From JBBRLG01 sp038231495 (lineage in GTDB: Bacteria; Planctomycetota; Planctomycetia; Gemmatales; Gemmataceae): a stretch of DNA of 5,118 bases. This document shows, one piece after another, positions 1 to 3,698 of the stretch. The stretch is from positions 1 through 5,118 of the forward strand of contig JBBRLG010000539.1 in assembly GCA_038231495.1 (NCBI GenBank), written 5' to 3'. The notes under the pieces are model-generated. The model saw nothing but the letters and a program-made list of their open reading frames with translations. It did no database searches and was not told the DNA's origin. A program made the translations under genes and the position numbers. Numbering within the stretch: the first letter of the stretch is position 1; the number at the start of each line of letters is the position of its first letter.

Positions 1-191
1 CGGATGGCGTATTCGATCTGGGACCAATCAAGAAGCGCCCAGTCGTAGGAATGGAAGCGGAGAGATTCCACCAATGGATCGATGCCGGTCCAACCCTCGG
101 GGTCCAAGTCGAGTTCAAATTGCCACGGATTATGACGGAGGGCATAGGCCAACGTGCGGTTGATGCGTTCCGCCTCGAAAGTCGGGTCCAT
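1..191 (-). CDS. kptA: RNA 2'-phosphotransferase (KptA/Tpt1 family), N-terminal part, cut by window edge
   Basis: The minus-strand frame from the ATG at 189-191 stays open to base 1, giving 63 complete codons. Residues 10-40 carry the N-terminal KptA/Tpt1 signature: a leading helix, then LAYALRHNP (15-22, with R19 and H20), LDLDPEGW (28-34) and an ID-L segment. In this family the Arg-His pair belongs to the catalytic set. The enzyme removes a 2'-phosphate from RNA splice or repair junctions, transferring it to NAD+ to form ADP-ribose 1'',2''-cyclic phosphate. The bacterial substrate is generally unknown. The start is supported by AGGAAA at 197-202, five bases upstream. The gene begins 25 bases after the stop of the 90-aa gene, so it is probably co-transcribed with it and the integrase. 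The NAD-binding C-terminal half lies outside the window, so I cannot say whether the gene is intact. The family call is fairly secure; the role is inference. Confidence 0.8.
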   Translation of the reverse strand, partial: MDPTFEAERINRTLAYALRHNPWQFELDLDPEGWTGIDPLVESLRFHSYDWALLDWSQIEYAI

Positions 192-216
192 GTCTGTTTC
201 CTTTCGCTAGGAAGAT

Positions 217-489
217 TTAGTGGAGACTGGATTGTGCCGGATCACTCGAAAGAATTCGGCCAATTTCCCTAGCGCAACGATCAAGGAGCATCATTGCTTC
301 CCTTCCCTGCCCGTTCATGAGCAGCGCATGAATCCATTGTGCTTCGGAATCGGTGAGGACTGCCCAAAAGCCGATGCGACGAGTGTCGGGAAGAACGCTG
401 TTGCGAACGAGCGACCGCGTGTCATCGCGTTCGGGATGGAACATGGAGAGACCCTGCTTTGAAGCGACTCCGACGTAGGCATTCAGCAT
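217..489 (-). CDS. hypothetical 90-aa protein between integrase and kptA
   Basis: I do not recognise this family. The frame reads through the integrase stop, but the best start is the ATG at 487-489. It has GGAGA at 494-498, four bases upstream, and gives 90 residues ending in TAA at 217-219. A TTG at 523-525 would overlap the integrase stop and has no good ribosome-binding site. The protein is soluble, with no signal peptide or membrane segment. The first half contains RDDTRSLVRNSVLPDTRRIGF (about 23-43); the second half looks helical (SEAQWIHALLMNGQGREAMM, then LDRCAREIGRIL). The gap from the integrase stop is 32 bases and the gap to kptA is 25 bases, which fits an operon. That the gene is real rests on the ribosome-binding site, the operon spacing and the protein-like composition. 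No function can be assigned. Confidence 0.6.
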   Translation of the reverse strand: MLNAYVGVASKQGLSMFHPERDDTRSLVRNSVLPDTRRIGFWAVLTDSEAQWIHALLMNGQGREAMMLLDRCAREIGRILSSDPAQSSLH

Positions 490-521
490 GGTCTCTCCAT
501 AACACGTTCTTGCTCGCCAAT

Positions 522-1784
522 TCAATTGGCGAATACCTGGCAGAGCACTTGCCGTTGCTGATGCGGAAACAAGTGCCGATAGCGGCGTCGTTGGGCTTCG
601 GTCTGATGACCCATGAACTCGTCGATGAACCGTTGGTCAACGCCCTTCGCCGCGAGGTTCGATGCGAAGGAGTGTCGCAAAACGTGCCATCCCCGCAGCA
701 CGGCCCATTTCGATCCGTGAACGGTGAGGACAAAATGCGTTCCAGCGTCGTCGGCCGTGATCGGAATGGCTACCTCACCCTCCTTTGGGCGGTGTCCCGT
801 TTTTTGTCCTTGGCAAAAAACGTATCGTCCGCCGGGATGGCCGACGCGGAACCATTCGAGGAAAACTTGCTCAAGGAATGGGGTCAGCGGGACGCGGCGT
901 GTGGTTCGTTGTCCTTTGACTCGCTTTCTCTCGTGAATCAAGATCGTCTTTTGCTGAAAGTCGATATCGTCCACGTTCATGCGGACCAGTTCGCTCCGGC
1001 GAGCCCCTGTGTGTGCCGCCGCAACGCACATGGCATACATCCAGGGCCGAGAGCCGTGGGATTTCACATAGACCAGGAGTTCTTCGATCTGCTGAAGATC
1101 GAGAAATAAGCAATCCCAGAGCCGCTTTGTTTCCTCGGCGGAAAGACCACCACGACCTACTCGGCGGTCGATTTCCTCCCAGGTCATGAACGGTCGCTTG
1201 TCTTCACCTTTCGGGAAGCGAAGGCCGCGATTCGGAAAACTACCGGAAAGAAGTCCGGTCTGAACCGCCCAATTGAAACAGGCCCGAAAGGAAGCCAGTT
1301 CCTTCCGAAGCGTGACGGGACTCAGGGGCACGGTTTTCTTGCCTTTCCGACGAACGCGTTTGTCGAGATAATCCTGTAGGTCGGCGGCGACGAGATCCTT
1401 GAGCAAAACGTGGTTGCCGAATTTTCGAAGAACATGATTGAGGTGCATCCGCACCGTTTCGAGGGAATTTGCTTCGACAGACCCGTTGCCCAACGCAGCT
1501 AAGTAGCGGTCCACGATTTCGCGAAGTGTTTTCGGTTGAACTAACGCCGACTTGGGGGAGGATGCGAGTTTGCCGTCCGAGAGCAGGAACGTCATGACAT
1601 CGCCGGAGGCCGGCAACTCCAGGCGTCCGCGCTCGAGGAGAGCAACGTTCTCCTCGAATCGAAGGAGAATGGCCTGAGCCGCTTTGGGGTCGGTGACGGG
1701 TAGCGACTTCCGCTTCTTCTTTCCGCCCCAGCGGAAGCAGATTTTGAAGTGACCGGAGGACGGATGTTGTTCGAGCCATGCCAT
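522..1784 (-). CDS. tyrosine site-specific recombinase (phage-type integrase), 420 aa
   Basis: This is a DNA breakage-rejoining enzyme of the tyrosine recombinase family. From the ATG at 1782-1784, residues 1-60 form an N-terminal arm-type region (MAWLEQHPSSGHF..., a basic KKKRK patch and a helix). Residues about 83-185 form the SAM-like core-binding domain. The C-terminal catalytic domain carries the full set: R262 in AAHTGARRSEL, a lysine in HERKRVKGQ (K287 or K290), H367 and R370 in WHVLRHSF, H393 in MGHQT, and the nucleophile Y402 in RRRYRHLF. The protein is therefore probably active. An ATG at 1806-1808 would add eight residues, but the downstream start has GAGG (minus strand, 1793-1796) eight bases upstream and gives the usual MAWLEQHP-type beginning. 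At 420 aa it is longer than IntI integron integrases (about 320-340 aa), and I do not see the extra IntI-specific segment before the HxxR motif. It transcribes away from the repeat-bearing region and leads the hypothetical and kptA genes. Confidence 0.93.
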   Translation of the reverse strand: MAWLEQHPSSGHFKICFRWGGKKKRKSLPVTDPKAAQAILLRFEENVALLERGRLELPASGDVMTFLLSDGKLASSPKSALVQPKTLREIVDRYLAALGNGSVEANSLETVRMHLNHVLRKFGNHVLLKDLVAADLQDYLDKRVRRKGKKTVPLSPVTLRKELASFRACFNWAVQTGLLSGSFPNRGLRFPKGEDKRPFMTWEEIDRRVGRGGLSAEETKRLWDCLFLDLQQIEELLVYVKSHGSRPWMYAMCVAAAHTGARRSELVRMNVDDIDFQQKTILIHERKRVKGQRTTRRVPLTPFLEQVFLEWFRVGHPGGRYVFCQGQKTGHRPKEGEVAIPITADDAGTHFVLTVHGSKWAVLRGWHVLRHSFASNLAAKGVDQRFIDEFMGHQTEAQRRRYRHLFPHQQRQVLCQVFAN

Positions 1785-1814
1785 GAGAAGGACCTCGCAA
1801 GGACGCATTGAAGA

Positions 1815-1848
1815 TACGTCCTGGGGTGCGTCAGCGCCCAGCGACGTA
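1815..1848. repeat. interrupted inverted repeat upstream of integrase
   Basis: Left arm TACGTC-CTGGG (1815-1825) pairs with CCCAG-C-GACGTA (1837-1848). This gives 11 base pairs interrupted by a single unpaired C at 1842, with an 11-base centre. It lies 30 bases upstream of the chosen integrase ATG. Arms of about 11 bases around a short spacer are the usual form of a tyrosine-recombinase core site, and the position also suits an operator. Neither role can be shown from one copy. Confidence 0.5.
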
Positions 1849-1879
1849 ACTCCAACGCAACCTCACGATTGCCCTCCAT

Positions 1880-1904
1880 TTGCCCTTCGACGAAAGAAGG
1901 GCAA
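1880..1904. repeat. perfect 9-bp inverted repeat with 7-base loop
   Basis: TTGCCCTTC (1880-1888) and GAAGGGCAA (1896-1904) are exact complements around GACGAAA. No T-run follows on either strand, so it is not an intrinsic terminator. It lies about 95 bases upstream of the integrase start and could be an operator or a recombinase arm-binding site. The function is not known. Confidence 0.5.
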
Positions 1905-1925
1905 GCGAATTCGGAGAACAAGGAT

Positions 1926-1952
1926 TTGCCGTAAGTGCCGAACTGCTAAAAT
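1926..1952 (+). promoter_or_regulatory. weak sigma70-like promoter candidate, plus strand
   Basis: TTGCCG (1926-1931, 4 of 6 to consensus) and TAAAAT (1947-1952, 5 of 6) are separated by 15 bases, shorter than the preferred 17. If used, it would transcribe into the palindromic element and the exported-protein gene 240 bases away. The -10 is good, but the -35 and spacing are poor, so this may be chance. Confidence 0.18.
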
Positions 1953-1988
1953 GATCGAAACAGCCGGCTTTGGTGCCACACTCACCAG

Positions 1989-2082
1989 ACAACTAGCCGT
2001 TGCACCTGACTGCGGGAGCATGACGGCTTTCCCCGATTTGTAGCTCACCGGTGCCCCCGCAGCAGGTGAGCTTGGTCGTTCG
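1989..2082 (+). repeat. palindromic element 1 (attC-like imperfect palindrome)
   Basis: The outer boxes are AAC (1991-1993) and GTT (2078-2080). Each is followed inward by nine non-pairing bases, then CACCTG (2003-2008) pairs with CAGGTG (2063-2068). A single A (2009) bulges out, after which CTGCGGG (2010-2016) pairs with CCCGCAG (2056-2062), and GCA (2018-2020) with TGC (2052-2054) after one mismatch. The right arm CAGGTGAGCTTGGTCGTTCG (2063-2082) matches the right arm of element 2 at 18 of 20 positions. The left arm AACTAGCCGTTGCACCTGAC (1991-2010) matches at 16 of 20. The spacings of the two elements are identical. It lies between a divergent recombinase gene and plus-strand genes. Alternatives are a REP- or MITE-like dispersed repeat or a transcript-processing hairpin. 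Confidence 0.75.
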
Positions 2083-2147
2083 GCGACAAGAACTGTCACG
2101 CGATCGTAACACTTGGAAACGAATGCAGTCCCGCTTCGTCTTATCCA

Positions 2148-2169
2148 GGTCGGCCCGCATTGGGCCACC
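2148..2169 (+). other. short hairpin in presumed leader of exported-protein gene
   Basis: GGT-C-GGCCC (2148-2156) pairs with GGGCC-ACC (2162-2169) around GCATT, giving eight pairs with one bulged C. It ends 11 bases before the GGAG ribosome-binding site at 2181. It could affect translation or mRNA stability. There is no T-run, so it is not a terminator. Confidence 0.3.
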
Positions 2170-2191
2170 GTACCCTCTGTGGAGCATTCAA

Positions 2192-2599
2192 ATGATTCGG
2201 ACGGCAGTATTCTGCGCGGCGTCACTCGTCTTTATCACTTCCGCCCAAACAGCGGACAAGCCGGAAGAGGCTCTGGTCGCTCTGGAGCGGAAGCTCCATG
2301 GGGCGTGGAAAGGCCCCCCCTGTGAAGGCGATTGGAACTATCGAGCGGACGGCACCTTCGAGGTAAAGCGCTACACGCCAGGGGACAATCAGCTCACCGG
2401 CACTTGGAAGGTGCGGTGGAACGCGCTGCCGCCAACATTGGTTCGGACCTGCAAGACTTCGGACGACCCGGTCCACTTGCCTGTCGGCAAGACGTGGGAA
2501 GTCAAACTCATTCAACTGGATGACGAGGCTCTCACTTACCAATATTCGGACCAGTATCCGAACGGAAACACGGAACGCTGCACGCGAGCAAAAAAGTAA
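2192..2599 (+). CDS. small exported protein with lipocalin-like fold signature, 135 aa
   Basis: The start is the ATG at 2192-2194, with GGAG (2181-2184) seven bases upstream. The in-frame GTG at 2051 is rejected because its first codons come from palindromic element 1. Residues 1-18 or 1-21 form a Sec signal peptide: MIRT, then a hydrophobic stretch AVFCAASLVFI, then a TSA or QTA cleavage region. The mature part begins with a helix (PEEALVALERKLHG). It continues with beta-rich sequence of a lipocalin-like type: GAWKG (37-41), YRADGTFEVKRY (50-61), LTGTWKVRW (68-76) and WEVKLIQLDDEALTYQY (102-118). Cysteines 44, 87 and 130 could form a disulfide after export. Small secreted proteins with a W-G...DGTF...G-W pattern are frequent in planctomycetes and mostly uncharacterised. 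Ligand and role are unknown. No promoter is evident just upstream; it lies 110 bases after element 1. Confidence 0.75.
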   Translation: MIRTAVFCAASLVFITSAQTADKPEEALVALERKLHGAWKGPPCEGDWNYRADGTFEVKRYTPGDNQLTGTWKVRWNALPPTLVRTCKTSDDPVHLPVGKTWEVKLIQLDDEALTYQYSDQYPNGNTERCTRAKK

Positions 2600-2654
2600 G
2601 CGTACGATCCGTCTTCCTTTGCTTCGGTATGTCATTGTAGCCTTCCAAATCTGC

Positions 2655-2674
2655 CGACCCAGGCGCTGCACCTG
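2655..2674 (+). repeat. solitary left arm of the palindromic element
   Basis: CGACCCAGGCGCTGCACCTG matches the left arm of element 2 (3441-3460) at 17 of 20 positions, including an identical 12-mer GCGCTGCACCTG. No CAGGTG partner occurs downstream before the toxin gene; the window's only CAGGTG copies are in elements 1 and 2. It therefore looks like a half element or decayed copy, 56 bases after the exported-protein stop and directly before the toxin-antitoxin promoter. Confidence 0.6.
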
Positions 2675-2681
2675 TCCGGGG

Positions 2682-2710
2682 TTGATTTTTAAGTCACGCC
2701 GTCCTATGCT
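2682..2710 (+). promoter_or_regulatory. sigma70-like promoter of the toxin-antitoxin operon
   Basis: TTGATT (2682-2687) and TATGCT (2705-2710) are each 4 of 6 to consensus at the optimal 17-base spacing. Transcription would start near 2717, about 23 bases before the toxin ATG, with the ribosome-binding site GGAG at 2730-2733. By analogy with type II systems, the XRE antitoxin probably represses this promoter, but I see no clear operator palindrome in it. Confidence 0.55.
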
Positions 2711-2739
2711 GAGCGAGGGGGTTGAACCGGGAGTGTCGC

Positions 2740-3030
2740 ATGGATGCAACGATTATCTGGGATTTGGAAGACGATCCTGACGGGAACACGCAGCACCTGC
2801 GGGAACACGACGTGACGATTGAAGAGGCTGAAGAAGTGTTACTCGACCCCCAAAGCAGCCGGGCGACGAGTCGCTCGTCAGGGTTGCCCACGGCGTTCGG
2901 CTGGACCGCGACGGGTCGGCATTTGGCTGTGGTGTACGAATTGGTGGACGAGGATCCTTTGACCTTTCGGCCGGTCACGGCCTATGAAGTTCCGCCGCCT
3001 AGCTCGAAGACGAAACGGAGGAAGAGATGA
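2740..3030 (+). CDS. BrnT-like toxin of a type II toxin-antitoxin pair, 96 aa
   Basis: This is a probable ribonuclease toxin of the BrnT group (RelE-like fold), acting in the cytoplasm by cutting RNA. Seen in the sequence: IIWDLEDDPDG (5-15), N16 and H19, REHDVTIEEAEEVLLDP (21-37), GWTATGRHLAVVYE (54-67), and RPVTAYEV (77-84) before a basic tail. This follows the BrnT order of WD..., N..KHG(I/V), EEA..V..DP, an Arg-rich middle, GR.L.VVY and R...A.E. The match is by pattern, not by close identity. The start is the ATG at 2740, with GGAG (2730-2733) six bases upstream. A TTG 18 bases earlier is less likely because it precedes the ribosome-binding site. The stop TGA overlaps the antitoxin ATG in an ATGA junction, so the two are translationally coupled. 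The toxin-first order is that of BrnTA and HigBA. The partner is an XRE protein rather than the ribbon-helix-helix BrnA. Confidence 0.7.
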   Translation: MDATIIWDLEDDPDGNTQHLREHDVTIEEAEEVLLDPQSSRATSRSSGLPTAFGWTATGRHLAVVYELVDEDPLTFRPVTAYEVPPPSSKTKRRKR

Positions 3031-3461
3031 AATTGCAACGCATCTTCCGCGCGAATCAAAAGACAGCTGAGGAGCGGGTCCGTGAGAAGACCCTCCGCGA
3101 GAAACTGCAAAACGAGAAACCGTCGTTGGCAGACCTTGTTCGTGATGGCGAATGCGACGCGGACGCCGTAATGGCCATGGGAATGTACTTTGACGTTCAA
3201 GGAGTCCTGCAAGGTTTAAAGCGGGAGCGGGAGCGGGGCGGTCTGAGCATCGCGGACGTTGCCGAACGCTCGGGTCTTGACCGAGCCGTTGTCAGCCGAC
3301 TGGAAAATGGCAAGCAAGATAACCCAACCGTGGCAACCCTGATGCGTTATGCTGCTGCGGTCGGAAAGCGTTTTTTGTGGTCCTACGAAGATATTCCAAC
3401 CAACGCGGCGGCGGATGGCAATGGACAAGGGGGTCGCCGCCGAACGAAGCGCTGCACCTGA
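3027..3461 (+). CDS. XRE-family helix-turn-helix antitoxin, 144 aa
   Basis: This is a DNA-binding protein that should neutralise the upstream toxin and repress the shared promoter. Residues 1-60 form a charged, mostly helical N-terminal region (AEERVREKTLREKLQ), the likely toxin-contacting part. Residues 64-116 form a Cro/CI-type HTH: LKRERERGGLSIADVAERSG, the recognition helix LDRAVVSRLENG (84-95), then PTVATLMRYAAAVGKRF. A basic, glycine-rich tail follows. The ATG overlaps the toxin stop by four bases and is preceded by GGAGGAAGAG. Codons 139-144 and the TGA fall inside the left arm of palindromic element 2, so the last residues, RTKRCT, are repeat-encoded. The native C-terminus may have been different before the element arrived, although the HTH is complete. 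The antitoxin role is inferred from the partner and the overlap. Confidence 0.8.
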   Translation: MKLQRIFRANQKTAEERVREKTLREKLQNEKPSLADLVRDGECDADAVMAMGMYFDVQGVLQGLKRERERGGLSIADVAERSGLDRAVVSRLENGKQDNPTVATLMRYAAAVGKRFLWSYEDIPTNAAADGNGQGGRRRTKRCT

Positions 3462-3530
3462 CCGAGACCCCTATTGCGTTTCCGGGCTGGTTGCCTGGCC
3501 GGGGCCCCGGCAGGTGTACTTGGTCGTTCG
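3441..3530 (+). repeat. palindromic element 2 (attC-like imperfect palindrome)
   Basis: CGAACGA (3441-3447) pairs with TCGTTCG (3524-3530). Seven non-pairing bases follow on each side, then CACCTG (3455-3460) pairs with CAGGTG (3511-3516). A3461 bulges at the same place as A2009 in element 1. Beyond it, CCG (3462-3464) pairs with CGG (3508-3510) and, after mismatches, CCCC (3468-3471) with GGGG (3501-3504). The centre differs from element 1. It also contains a competing perfect 14-base palindrome, GCCGGGGCCCCGGC, at 3498-3511. The element overlaps the antitoxin 3' end, including its stop codon. It could act as a recombination site, a REP-like repeat or an RNA hairpin protecting the toxin-antitoxin mRNA. 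Confidence 0.8.
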
Positions 3531-3630
3531 CAAAGGGCCGGCCGGCGATTCGTGCCCGTGTTTCTAATCTCCAAAGCAGCATCCTTTTCTTTCCTCCCCT
3601 CCCGCGCCCAAGGTTTCACGCAATATTCAC

Positions 3631-3672
3631 TTGCCCTCGCGGGGGTGCCGATCAAGAATAAGCGGGTACACT
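3631..3672 (+). promoter_or_regulatory. promoter candidates for the metallophosphoesterase
   Basis: There are two weak options. TTGCCC (3631-3636) with AAGAAT (3654-3659) is at 17-base spacing, each 4 of 6. TACACT (3667-3672, 4 of 6) lacks a good -35 but sits 26 bases before the ATG, similar to the distance in the toxin-antitoxin operon. A promoter is expected here because a palindromic element separates this gene from the operon upstream. Neither option is strong. Confidence 0.25.
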
Positions 3673-3698
3673 ACCCAACCCTTCCTGGAGTGGCCGCC

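Larger units (their letters stand above)
1785..2191. other. 407-base gene-free divergent region between integrase and exported-protein gene
   Basis: No convincing gene lies here. Open frames crossing it end in the integrase antisense or are coded by repeats. It holds an interrupted 11-bp inverted repeat at 1815-1848, a perfect 9-bp inverted repeat at 1880-1904, a weak plus-strand promoter-like pair near 1926-1952, a complete palindromic element at 1989-2082 and a small hairpin at 2148-2169 just before the next ribosome-binding site. Because the flanking genes diverge, promoters for both must lie here or be supplied from within it. This is also where an attachment site for the recombinase would be expected. 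Confidence 0.7.

Noticed and set aside
459..1109. 216-codon plus-strand open frame
   Set aside because: It is antisense to the catalytic part of the integrase and has no recognisable motifs.
1592..1921. 109-codon minus-strand frame overlapping the integrase start, possible excisionase
   Set aside because: Its downstream two thirds overlap the integrase out of frame and become low-complexity. No HTH or excisionase pattern and no clear ribosome-binding site.
2051..2191. N-terminal extension of the exported protein from a GTG
   Set aside because: The extension is read from the right arm of element 1, and the ATG at 2192 has both a ribosome-binding site and a signal peptide directly after it.
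2655..2728. Complete third element ending at GTTGAAC (2721-2727)
   Set aside because: GTTGAAC fits GTTRRRY, but there is no CAGGTG partner and no extended pairing, and the segment is better explained by the promoter and ribosome-binding site of the toxin gene.
1989..3530. Canonical class 1-type integron with true attC sites
   Set aside because: The recombinase shows no recognised IntI-specific segment and the GTT boxes (GTTCGGC, GTTCGCA) break the GTTRRRY consensus. Only an integron-like hypothesis is kept.
3474..3698. 75-codon N-terminal extension of the metallophosphoesterase
   Set aside because: It begins inside palindromic element 2 and would bury the Tat signal, which starts naturally at the ATG at 3699.
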